This document shows positions 1 through 6,092 of a stretch of DNA of 6,541 bases, in pieces. Location of the stretch: positions 1 to 6,541 of the forward strand of contig VBOM01000335.1 of assembly GCA_005877535.1 (NCBI GenBank). Direction: 5' to 3'. The position numbers and the translations under genes are program-made. How positions within the stretch are numbered: position 1 is the stretch's first letter; the number at the start of each line of letters is the position of its first letter. Source of the stretch: Nitrospirota bacterium. GTDB lineage: Bacteria; Nitrospirota; Nitrospiria; Nitrospirales; Nitrospiraceae. Under the pieces are notes generated by a model. It had not been told where the DNA came from and did no database searches. It worked only from the letters and a program-made list of their open reading frames with translations.

Positions 1-32
1 CAAAGTTGGGGGCTTGTTTCAGCATCCGACTA
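1..32. repeat. Terminus of an intergenic inverted-repeat element (copy E, cut by the window edge)
   Basis: Bases 13-32, CTTGTTTCAGCATCCGACTA, match the right end of copy D (3694-3713) at 17 of 20 positions. The final CTA is the complement of the TAG stop of the sigma-54 regulator, so the repeat end and the gene end coincide. The rest of the element would lie left of the window. Confidence 0.6.
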
Positions 33-1388
33 GAGTTGGTATTTTGCTATGCGATACCGCAGCGTATTAAGGGTGAGCTTGAGGAGCCGGCTTGCTTCGG
101 AAATATTGCCGCCTGTGCGTTGCAGCGCTTCCTTTAACAGTTTCTTTTCCATCTCCTGAGCCGAGAGGCCGAAGGCCAGGAGCGATGTCTTCTCGATCTC
201 TCCGTTCGATCCTGCCGATCCAGGGTTTCGCACAGATGCAGGGATGTGATCCGGTCGGATCATCTCATCTTTGCAGGTAATGGTGAGCCCTTCGACCACG
301 TTGTGCAGCTCCCGTACGTTGCCTGGCCAGTCGTGGCCTTGTAGGATGGTCAGTGCGGCTGGGATGATGCCTTTGATGCGACAGCCATGATCCCGGCGGG
401 CGACTTCCAGGAAGGATGTCAGGATCGGTTCGATATCTTCTGGTCGTTCGCGGAGCGGCGGGATGCGCAGTTGGTAGACGTTCAGCCGATAATAGAGGTC
501 CAGGCGGAATCGCCCGGCTTTGATCTGAGCCGGCAAATCCTCGTTCGTAGCTGCAATCACGCGAATGTTTACACGGATGGTGCGCGTGTCGCCCAGCGGA
601 TCGAACTGGTGATTTTCTAGGACGCGTAAGAGCTTGGCCTGTGCGGAAGGACTCATCTCGCCGATTTCGTCGAGAAAGAGCGTGCCGTCCTCCGCGAGTT
701 GGAATCGTCCCGGTTTAGCCTGCTTCGCATCGGTAAAGGCGCCGCGCTGATGTCCGAACAATTCCGATTCGAGAAGATGCTCGGGAATGCCGTCTCAATT
801 GAGCGCCACGAAGGGGCCTTTGAACCGGGGGCTGGAAGCATGGATCCCCTGGGCAAAGAGTTCTTTGCCCGTGCCGCTTTCACCGGTGATAAGGACGGTC
901 GTTGCATCAGTTTGCGCGACTTCGGCTGCCAGATGTTTTAGCAATTTCATCTGAGGTGACTGGCTGACGATCTGATCGAATGCGAAGGGGCGCTCCTCCC
1001 GCGCTTGGGACTCCTGCGCTTCGAAGATGTGGGTATTGTGGATGGCAGACTGGAGCTCCTTCGTCGTGACCGGTTGTGCGAGATAGTCTGTGGCGCCACG
1101 GTGTAACGCCTCGACCGCGGCTTTTGCTGATCCGTCAGTTCCGAGGATGATCACGGGGAGGTTATGAGCAGTGCGCCTGGCCTGAGACAGGATCGCCTGG
1201 CTCGCAATCCGTCCTCCGCTCTCGTCGCACAGGACAAGTGCGAGGTCGGCTTGGTCTTTCAGATTGCGCAGACCCTCTTCGGTCGTTTCAACGAGAAGGA
1301 TGGTGGCGCGTCGGTGGTCGAGGGCTTGTTCGAGCAACGGTCTGGCGTAGGGATCGGTCGAGATGAGCAGCAAGATTGGAGGATGCAT
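30..1388 (-). pseudogene. Sigma-54-dependent response regulator (NtrC family), frame interrupted by one in-frame TGA
   Basis: The frame runs 452 codons with the usual three NtrC-family parts. Residues 1-120 are a receiver-like domain, 137-365 the AAA+ sigma-54 activator domain, and roughly 410-452 a Fis-type helix-turn-helix (GGNISEASRLLKLTLNTLRYR). The AAA+ part shows Walker A GESGTGKE (169-176), GAFTDA (216-221, a variant of the sigma-54-contacting GAFTGA loop), Walker B GTLFLDEIGEM, an arginine-finger region (YYRLNV, PPLRER) and WPGNVREL. Such proteins bind upstream DNA and use ATP to open sigma-54 promoters. Codon 198 is TGA, between FVALN and GIPEHLLESELFGH, where homologues read NCAAIP or NCAGIP; the next codon is Asp instead of Ala. 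Both halves are in the same frame, so this is a nonsense change and not a frameshift. The receiver is also atypical: probable phospho-Asp D55 is present, but the usual Lys of the KP motif is Gln (DYLAQP, Q105). The start has a good Shine-Dalgarno. As written the gene gives a useless receiver-plus-Walker-A fragment, unless the TGA is read through or is a sequencing error. Confidence 0.85.
795..797 (-). other. In-frame TGA at the conserved Cys codon of the sigma-54 regulator
   Basis: The minus-strand codons read GTG GCC CTC AAT TGA GAC GGC ATT CCC GAG. In NtrC-family AAA+ domains this stretch is normally LNCAAIPE or LNCAGIPE, so TGA lies exactly at the Cys and GAC at the following Ala. TGC to TGA and GCC to GAC would each be a single C-to-A change. 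The 254 codons downstream have no further stop or frameshift and retain every family motif. This is what a very recent nonsense mutation, a base-call error, or genuine recoding (read-through or selenocysteine) would look like. I could not see a convincing bacterial SECIS hairpin after the TGA. Confidence 0.9.
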
Positions 1389-1396
1389 TGGGGCGT

Positions 1397-1403
1397 TCCT
1401 CTT
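1397..1403 (-). promoter_or_regulatory. Shine-Dalgarno for the sigma-54 regulator
   Basis: AAGAGGA on the minus strand lies 8 nt before the ATG at 1386-1388. It fixes that ATG as the start, and it is the clearest ribosome binding site in the window. Confidence 0.7.
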
Positions 1404-1428
1404 TCAGGCTTCCCCCGCGAACCACCAA

Positions 1429-1596
1429 CATGATGCTGAAAAAGTCCGCCAGCTTCGTTCTCGCTTCGCTCCGAGGTTCAACGTACCGAAGCGTACGCCT
1501 CGCCTCTTCGCTTGCTGCGGCCTTGCTTGGGACAAGGCGCGTCTCGGCGCGTCGGGGTCGGGCGGGTGAAAAGTCTGGCCTTTTTGAGCATCCTGC
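1429..1596. repeat. Intergenic element with terminal inverted repeats, copy A (about 168 bp)
   Basis: The left end carries GATGCTGAAAAAGTCC and the right end GGCCTTTTTGAGCATCCTGC; the two are inverted complements apart from a few bases. Bases 1432-1471 are identical over 40 bp to 2705-2744 in copy B, and the right arm from about 1514 also matches copy B closely. The middle (1472-1502) has its own palindromes, CGAGG/CCTCG enclosing CGTAC/GTACG, which copy B lacks. The element sits between the queG remnant and the sigma-54 regulator. It is probably a non-autonomous MITE-like or long palindromic repeat and contains no credible gene. Confidence 0.88.
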
Positions 1597-1658
1597 TAAG
1601 TACTTGAAATAGCCTACTCCTGTTCCACCCAGGAAGAAAGGGGGCGAGATGAGGACAT

Positions 1659-2496
1659 TTATGAGGCTCGGCTTCCTTTCTGTCGCCTGTGGTTCTCCTG
1701 TGCAATCCCTACGTTGCGAAGGAGGCCGCTCCGTTTGGTTCGCTTGAGGGGACTCTCTTTGAACGTGGTCGCAAAGCTCTCCTCGCTGATTTGAGCCAGA
1801 GCCTGGAGGCTGGGAGCGAGGGTCAAGGGGGTAGGGGCAAAGGCTGGTTCACTCGTCGCGTCTGCCCGCAAATTGAAGGGACAGACATCCAGGCAATCGT
1901 CGCAGCCGAAGATGCGATTGTCCATCTGAGTAGCGAGCTCGTCAGAGATGGCCTCTCGGCTGCCGCGCGGCCGATACGAGATTGGAGTGTTTCCCGATCC
2001 AGCCGAGGCCTGCCTTCTGTGCCCAGGCCTTTTCCATGATCGGGCCTGTATCGACGTAGGCCCTGGTGGTCACGCCTGGCGCCAGGGCTGCGATCTTCGC
2101 TTCGAGTTGCGAGAGTCGCCGGCTCATCACTGTATGGTAATCCTTCCCCCAGGCGTAACGGGCAATGCGTCCCATTCCAGGCTGCTCGTTCGCACGATTG
2201 TCCGTGTAGTAGTTCATCCCGACCGACACCATCGACCGGCATCCGGGCAATACCTGTTGCGGATCGCTTCGACGAGACGGGTCGCGAGTCATCCAGGCCA
2301 TCGTGCCGTGGTAGCCTCGCTGGAGCCATTCCGTGAGACGGCTGAACAAGTAATGGGATAAGGGTGTAGCGGGGTCGGGGGGCAGGGAAGGAGTGGGTTC
2401 AGCCGATGGCTGACTGCTATTGGTGACTCGGCTGATGCCGACAGCATCGAACCCTAGAGCTCGAGCTTCCGCTTTGATCGACTCAGTGAGAGACAT
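1659..2496 (-). pseudogene. queG: Epoxyqueuosine reductase remnant with internal deletion and frameshift
   Basis: QueG is a cobalamin and [4Fe-4S] enzyme that reduces epoxyqueuosine to queuosine, the last step of tRNA wobble-base modification. From ATG 2494-2496 (MSLTESIKAEARALGFDAVGIS) the first 175 residues fit the family, including YAWGKDYHTVM, the catalytic-Asp segment YVDTGPIMEK (D149) and KAGLGWIGKHSNLVS. The frame then jumps: after NLVSA it runs into stop codon 1942-1944. A different frame picks up at about 1950 with AISDELATQMDNRIFGCDDC and LDVCPFN, followed by SPLKRTKRSGLLRNVGIA. Compared with QueG as I recall it, roughly 55-60 codons are lost, including the first CxxCxxxCP cluster ligands and the CISYLT segment. 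Near 1691 one extra base probably breaks the frame again, since removing it restores ENTGDRKEAEP. The C-terminal HEAT-like region is absent. A missing 160 bp cannot be a base-call error, so this is a real pseudogene. No Shine-Dalgarno is visible at 2496. Confidence 0.88.
1950..1974 (-). other. Deletion and frameshift junction inside the queG remnant
   Basis: The reading frame that carries NLVS (through 1972-1974) and the one that carries AISDELATQMDNRIF (from about 1952 downward) meet here out of phase. The join lies in a GC-rich stretch with a GGCC on each side. The sequence that should lie between, coding for the first iron-sulfur cluster loop, is missing. Confidence 0.75.
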
Positions 2497-2700
2497 GCTA
2501 GTGCGATTGTTGGGAACAGTCGAAGCGGACGCTAAACTGGACCGAACAATGGTCGGATTTGCAGCGGCCGCAGGAACCGGTGATCTTGGTCTTCCAGTCT
2601 GTGGCTTTGTCGTCAAATCGGCAGAATGTTTTTCCGCCCTTGGAGATGGTCTAGGAAGGACCAGCATTTCATATGCCGCATCCTAGCACAGAGAAGTTCC

Positions 2701-2880
2701 GCAGGATGCTGAAAAAGTCCGCCAGCTTCGTTCTCGCTTCGCTCTCAACAACCGTGAAAGGTAAGACGTGAAACGTGAAACGAGGGTCAGCCGTAGAGCT
2801 GCGGCCTTGCTTGGGACAATGCGCGTCTCGGCGCGCCAGAGTTGGGCGGGTGAGAAGTCTGGCCTTTTTGAGCATCCTGC
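2701..2880. repeat. Intergenic element with terminal inverted repeats, copy B (180 bp)
   Basis: This is the cleanest copy. The left end GCAGGATGCTGAAAAAGTCC (2701-2720) and right end GGCCTTTTTGAGCATCCTGC (2861-2880) are inverted complements at 18 of 20 positions. Both arms match copy A. The core (about 2745-2798) is unrelated to copy A's core and contains the tandem ACGTGAA ACGTGAA ACG (2766-2782). No open frame in it looks like a gene. Confidence 0.9.
2766..2782. repeat. Short 7-bp tandem repeat in the core of copy B
   Basis: Two units of ACGTGAA followed by ACG. A related GTGAAAG lies just upstream at 2755-2761. It is too short to assign a function and is noted as part of the variable core. 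Confidence 0.5.
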
Positions 2881-3030
2881 GAGCCCTCTTGCGCCATTGC
2901 TATTCCCAAAAAAAGTGAACCGTGGACTGGCGAGTGCTCCTGCTCCAAAACCTTTCACGTGTAGCGATGCACCTCTCACGGATCGCTGTTTATCCTCGCG
3001 CGGTTCTCAATAGGTCTATATACTTGCCCC

Positions 3031-3606
3031 ATGTTGTGGCGTGCGATGATCGTCATGGGTTGTCTACTACTCGGCTGGTCCGGGTGGAGCCGTGCTGCCG
3101 AGCCGGTCGTGCTGGAAGTTCGTACGGAACCCACCGGTGGCGTGCGGGCGACAGCCACGATTCTCTTTCCGGTGGAACCGGCAATCATTCAACGAATACT
3201 GACCGACTATGCTCATTGGCCTGATCTCTTTGAGGTACGGATGCGGATGGCAGAGATACGGGAGCAAGACGGCAAGGCGTTCACGGATATTCGGATCGAC
3301 CATGCTCTGTTCTCAGGAGAGCGGCGCCTCTTGAGTGAGACGAGGACCCTGCCGACTGGCGGGTTGCTGACGGAATTGAAGGGGGGCGACTTCAAGCAGT
3401 ACCGCCGGTTCTGGAAACTCAGCCCTGTCGATGGTGGGGCTCATACTAAAGCTGAGTTTGAACTGCTCGTTGAGGTTGATTGGAGCATGCCGGATTGGAT
3501 GGTTGCCCTGGCGGTGCGCCGAGATCTGGAAACGCATTTTCGAATCATGAGGGAAAAGGCGCTCGCACAGGCGCAGCAGGAGCTGCAGCCTGGGCGAGCG
3601 CAGTGA
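3031..3606 (+). CDS. Secreted START/SRPBCC-fold (polyketide cyclase or Coq10/RatA-like) protein
   Basis: A 191-residue protein. Residues 1-23 form a signal peptide: a short charged start (MLWRAM), a hydrophobic core (IVMGCLLLGWSGW) and a likely cleavage at SRA|AEP, giving export to the periplasm. The rest fits the SRPBCC/START ligand-binding fold: VEPAIIQRILTDYAHWPDLFE matches the typical helix and DYxxWPxF element, alternating strands follow (residues about 65-145), and a long C-terminal helix (about 155-185) closes the cavity. Members of this fold bind lipids, quinones or other hydrophobic ligands, but no substrate can be read from this sequence. No Shine-Dalgarno precedes the ATG at 3031. 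ATG 3046 and ATG 3055 are possible alternatives and would shorten the signal peptide. It is the only plus-strand gene here and converges on thiI across repeat copy D. Confidence 0.85.
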   Translation: MLWRAMIVMGCLLLGWSGWSRAAEPVVLEVRTEPTGGVRATATILFPVEPAIIQRILTDYAHWPDLFEVRMRMAEIREQDGKAFTDIRIDHALFSGERRLLSETRTLPTGGLLTELKGGDFKQYRRFWKLSPVDGGAHTKAEFELLVEVDWSMPDWMVALAVRRDLETHFRIMREKALAQAQQELQPGRAQ

Positions 3607-3625
3607 GGTCAGGCGAATCTTCCGC

Positions 3626-3713
3626 TAGCAGGCTGCGGAAAAACTATTTAGATACGCGCGAGCGAAAGGGACCATCCAGGCTACCCTCTCCATCTTTTTT
3701 CAGCATCCTGCTA
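3626..3713. repeat. Short intergenic inverted-repeat element, copy D (88 bp), between convergent stop codons
   Basis: The left end TAGCAGGCTGCGGAAAAAC and the right end TTTTTTCAGCATCCTGCTA (3695-3713) are inverted complements at 16 of 19 positions. The 50-bp interior does not match copies A-C, so this is a short derivative or a sister family sharing the ends. It lies 19 bp after the stop of the START-domain gene, and its last three bases are the thiI stop codon. Inverted ends with A and T runs could form a hairpin that ends transcription from both sides; that role is inferred. Confidence 0.8.
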
Positions 3714-4889
3714 CTGAGGAAACGTGAATTGGGACTGCTCAGCCTTCTCTAGACCCTGCTTGACCAGCGCGCCAATATCGAACATGCGTTCGACTTTCTG
3801 AATGTCATCGAGTCTGGTTTTTGTGCTGGGGTGCGGCGGGGTGAAGAGTGAGCAACAGTCTTGATCCGGTTCAATCGATATGGCGAAGGTACCGATACGC
3901 TGAGCCTGGTCGGTGATCTCCACCTTGTCCATACCGATGAGCGGGCGCAGGAGCGGCAACTCTGCCGCCTCTTCAATGACCGTCAAGTTCTCCGGTGTTT
4001 GCGAGGCGACTTGCCCTAAGCTATCGCCCGTGACGAGCCCCCAACAGTGTTCTCGTTTGGCTAACTCCTGCGCGATGCGGATCATGACTCGTCGGTAGAC
4101 CACCACACGAAATGGGGCCGGCGCGTTGGCCACAATGTCCCGTTGAATCTCCCCGAACGGGATGACGTAGAGCGTCGACTGGTATTGATGAGCTGTGAGG
4201 AGCTGCACGAGTTCGCGTACTTTCTCTTCCGAGGCACGGCTTACGAGCGGTCGGCCGGAGAAGTGGACGAAGAGGGCTCGGCATCCGCGCTTCATCATGC
4301 GATAGGCTGCAACCGGCGAATCGATCCCTCCGGAGATCAGGCAAGCGACTTTCCCGCTGACGCCCACCGGCATTCCTCCCGGCCCCTGAATCTTTTCGAT
4401 CGCGTAGTAGACTTCCTTGGAGAGAAGTTCGAGATACACAGTGAGGTCGGGATCTTTCAGGCTGACTTTTTTGCCGGTTCCTTCACGGATGGCAGTGCCG
4501 ACGTCCCGCGCGACCTCCATGGAGGTCAGAGTCAGCCGTTTGTCGGCTCGTTTCGCCGATACACGAAAGGTGGAAAAAGATTCCGATCGGAGAGCGTCGA
4601 TGACCGCTTTGCTGAGCGCTTCCAGGTCAGGATGGGCTAGATCGAGCGGCAACCCATGGGCGAGCGAAAAGTTGGCGATCCCGAAGACTCGTGTGAGCCG
4701 TTCTATGATCGCCTCGTCCGGAACCCTATCAGGCAGGACCACGCGAATCCGGCTGCGAAGATTTTCGACCCGCCTGACGCCGAGGTCCTTCAGTGTCCAT
4801 TGGATATTGCGTACGAGCCGCTCCTCGAAATATTCCCGGTTGCGGCCTTTGAGGGCGAGTTCGTGGTAATGGACGATGGCGCAACGCAT
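3711..4889 (-). CDS. thiI: tRNA 4-thiouridine sulfurtransferase ThiI (form without rhodanese domain)
   Basis: ThiI adenylates U8 of tRNA and replaces its oxygen with sulfur from a cysteine-desulfurase persulfide. In some bacteria it also takes part in thiazole synthesis for thiamine. The 392 residues start with the typical MRCAIVHYHELALKGRNREYF ferredoxin-like region, followed by a THUMP domain (about 60-165). The PP-loop ATPase domain has SGGIDSPVA (186-194), TGDSLGQVASQT (287-298) and a conserved Cys pair at 345-346 (PDQDCCSLFTPPHP), where the catalytic Cys lies in long ThiI proteins. The chain ends soon after, so the C-terminal rhodanese domain found in E. coli ThiI is absent, as in the Bacillus-type enzyme, and a partner desulfurase would deliver sulfur. 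The ATG at 4887-4889 is only 8 bp from repeat copy C and no Shine-Dalgarno is visible. The TAG stop lies inside repeat copy D. Confidence 0.95.
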   Translation of the reverse strand: MRCAIVHYHELALKGRNREYFEERLVRNIQWTLKDLGVRRVENLRSRIRVVLPDRVPDEAIIERLTRVFGIANFSLAHGLPLDLAHPDLEALSKAVIDALRSESFSTFRVSAKRADKRLTLTSMEVARDVGTAIREGTGKKVSLKDPDLTVYLELLSKEVYYAIEKIQGPGGMPVGVSGKVACLISGGIDSPVAAYRMMKRGCRALFVHFSGRPLVSRASEEKVRELVQLLTAHQYQSTLYVIPFGEIQRDIVANAPAPFRVVVYRRVMIRIAQELAKREHCWGLVTGDSLGQVASQTPENLTVIEEAAELPLLRPLIGMDKVEITDQAQRIGTFAISIEPDQDCCSLFTPPHPSTKTRLDDIQKVERMFDIGALVKQGLEKAEQSQFTFPQ

Positions 4890-4897
4890 GGTGTTAA

Positions 4898-5113
4898 CAG
4901 GATGCTGAAAATGGCTCCCTTTTCACCCGCCCAGCCCCGGCGCGCCGAGACGCGCCTTTCCACGAGCTTCGTTCTCGGCTCGACAACATCCTCAACGTAC
5001 CCCACTTGGGGAAGAGCTGTATTGGCAGCTCAGGGTCGGGTGGGTGGAAATCAGCCGCCTCCGGTATTTGTCTCGCCTGCGGCCTTGTTGGACGACCATT
5101 TTGAGCATCCCGT
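4898..5113. repeat. Intergenic element with terminal inverted repeats, copy C (about 216 bp, mosaic)
   Basis: The ends GGATGCTGAAAATGG (4900-4914) and CCATTTTGAGCATCC (5096-5110) are inverted complements at 14 of 15 positions. Their one mismatch is the same G/C position as in copy B. Bases 4919-4956 are the reverse complement of 1536-1573 in copy A at about 35 of 38 positions. Bases 4965-4977 (AGCTTCGTTCTCG), 4992-5002 (CTCAACGTACC) and 5077-5087 (CTGCGGCCTTG) match copy A in direct orientation. The copy is therefore a rearranged mosaic holding one arm in inverted order. It fills nearly the whole gap between the trxB stop (5121) and the thiI start (4889). Confidence 0.85.
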
Positions 5114-5120
5114 GGAGGAT

Positions 5121-6047
5121 TTAGAGGGTATGACTACCTGATTCAAGAAATCGTTCGGCGTCGATGGCTGCCATGCAGCCGGAGCCGGCGGCGGTCACGG
5201 CTTGGCGATATGTCGAGTCTTGGACGTCGCCGGCGGCGAAGACGCCTGGCACGTTCGTGGCGGTTCCCTGTGTTGTGTGGATGTACCCCTTGGCATCCAT
5301 GTCTAATTGGCCGCTAAAGAGATTGGTGTTGGGACGGTGCCCAATCGCAACGAAGACGCCGGCACTAGGCAGCTCTGTCGTCTTGCCTGTGACGAGATTC
5401 TTGAGGCGGACGCCGGCGACTACGTCATCGCCGAGAATGTCTTCGACGACGGAGTTCCACACGAACGTGATCTTCCCGTTCTTCACCGCACGGTCTTGCA
5501 TGATTTTGGAAGCCCGTAGCTTGTCGCGCCGGTGGACGATCGAGACTTTGGTCGCGAACTTGGTGAGGAACGTGGCTTCCTCCATCGCACTGTCGCCGCC
5601 GCCGACGACAATCAGTTCCTTTCCCTTGAAGAAAAACCCATCGCAGGTCGCACAGGTTGAGACGCCGTGCCCCGTGAGGCGCGCCTCGTTCTTTACACCG
5701 ATCTGAATGGCCGACGCGCCGGTCGCAATGATGAGGGTCTTGGTTTGCACTGTGTGTTCGCCGTCGATCGTGATCGTGAAAGGGCGTGTTTTGAGATCCA
5801 CCGCGCTCACGTCGCCGGTCAGGAACTCCGTGCCGAACCGTTCTGCCTGGGCTCGCATTTCCTTCATGAGCTCCGGCCCCATGATCCCCTTGGCAAAGCC
5901 GGGATAGTTCTCGACTTCCGTGGTGGTCGTGAGCTGCCCGCCGGATTGCCAGCCCTCTATGAGCAGGGGCGAGAGATTCGCCCGCGCCGCATAGACCGCA
6001 GCAGTGAGTCCAGCCGGCCCCGAGCCGATGATCACGACGTTTCGCAT
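5121..6047 (-). CDS. trxB: Thioredoxin reductase (NADPH, FAD-dependent)
   Basis: TrxB moves electrons from NADPH through FAD and a Cys pair to thioredoxin in the cytoplasm. The 308-residue length is normal for the low-molecular-weight bacterial enzyme. Numbered from ATG 6045-6047, the FAD Rossmann motif GSGPAG is at 8-13, the redox-active CATC at 132-135 ([16 protein letters not shown]), and the NADPH Rossmann motif GGGDSA at 149-154. HRRDKLRAS at 172-180 carries basic residues expected for NADPH. The FAD-binding AGD is at 273-275 ([10 protein letters not shown]), followed by [15 protein letters not shown]. An upstream TTG at 6051-6053 would add two residues; ATG is preferred because [13 protein letters not shown] is the usual N-terminus. 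No strong ribosome binding site is seen. coaE ends 45 bp upstream on the same strand, so the two may be co-transcribed. Downstream lies repeat copy C and then thiI. Confidence 0.96.
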   Translation of the reverse strand: MRNVVIIGSGPAGLTAAVYAARANLSPLLIEGWQSGGQLTTTTEVENYPGFAKGIMGPELMKEMRAQAERFGTEFLTGDVSAVDLKTRPFTITIDGEHTVQTKTLIIATGASAIQIGVKNEARLTGHGVSTCATCDGFFFKGKELIVVGGGDSAMEEATFLTKFATKVSIVHRRDKLRASKIMQDRAVKNGKITFVWNSVVEDILGDDVVAGVRLKNLVTGKTTELPSAGVFVAIGHRPNTNLFSGQLDMDAKGYIHTTQGTATNVPGVFAAGDVQDSTYRQAVTAAGSGCMAAIDAERFLESGSHTL

Positions 6048-6092
6048 GAACAAAATTTAACACAGAGGATGGAGGGAATGCACGGCAGAGGG

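Larger units (their letters stand above)
2497..3030. other. Divergent gap between the queG remnant and the START-domain gene
   Basis: This 534-bp gap separates two divergent genes. Bases 2497-2667 continue the queG frame upstream as an open stretch starting at ATG 2665-2667. That peptide is rich in Ser, Pro, Ala and Thr, has no ribosome binding site and resembles no QueG N-terminus I know, so I treat it as non-coding. Bases 2701-2880 are repeat copy B. In 2881-3030 I see no gene, no terminator and no convincing sigma-70 or sigma-54 promoter. A perfect 10-bp inverted pair, CGTGAAAGGT (2753-2762) and ACCTTTCACG (2950-2959), links the repeat interior with the region outside it. Confidence 0.6.

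Noticed and set aside
30..761. Second half of the sigma-54 regulator as a separate gene starting at TTG 759-761
   Set aside because: It would begin inside the AAA+ domain without Walker A, has no ribosome binding site, and is in the same frame as the first half.
740..797. Possible SECIS hairpin after the TGA (minus strand, CGAG/CTCG stem with CATCTT loop, or TTCC-GA/TCGGAA)
   Set aside because: The stems are short, they lie within conserved coding sequence, and the better one lacks a G in the first loop positions, as expected for bacterial SECIS elements.
1478..1705. Minus-strand frame running from queG into repeat copy A as an independent gene
   Set aside because: Its first residues (TGDRKEAEP) look like the frameshifted tail of queG, and the rest is repeat sequence.
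2497..2667. N-terminal extension of queG from ATG 2665-2667
   Set aside because: The extra 57 residues are low-complexity, unlike QueG, and have no ribosome binding site. MSLTESIKAEARALGF is a normal N-terminus.
3011..3030. TATATA as a -10 box for the START-domain gene
   Set aside because: No -35 match at suitable spacing, and it would leave almost no leader before the ATG.
4143..4640. Plus-strand open frame of 165 codons opposite thiI
   Set aside because: It is fully antisense to a well-supported thiI, resembles no family, and is expected in GC-rich coding sequence. The same applies to the frames opposite trxB.
1429..5113. Repeats as a CRISPR array
   Set aside because: The units are long, far apart, differ in length and are separated by whole genes. 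There are no regular spacers or cas genes.
5247..5261. Sigma-54-like promoter on the plus strand (TGGCAC, 10-bp GG-to-GC spacing)
   Set aside because: It lies inside trxB, points antisense with no gene start after it, and the -12 element is TGGC instead of TTGC. Probably chance.
5425..6063. Second minus-strand frame of 212 codons overlapping trxB
   Set aside because: Arg- and His-rich out-of-frame shadow of trxB.
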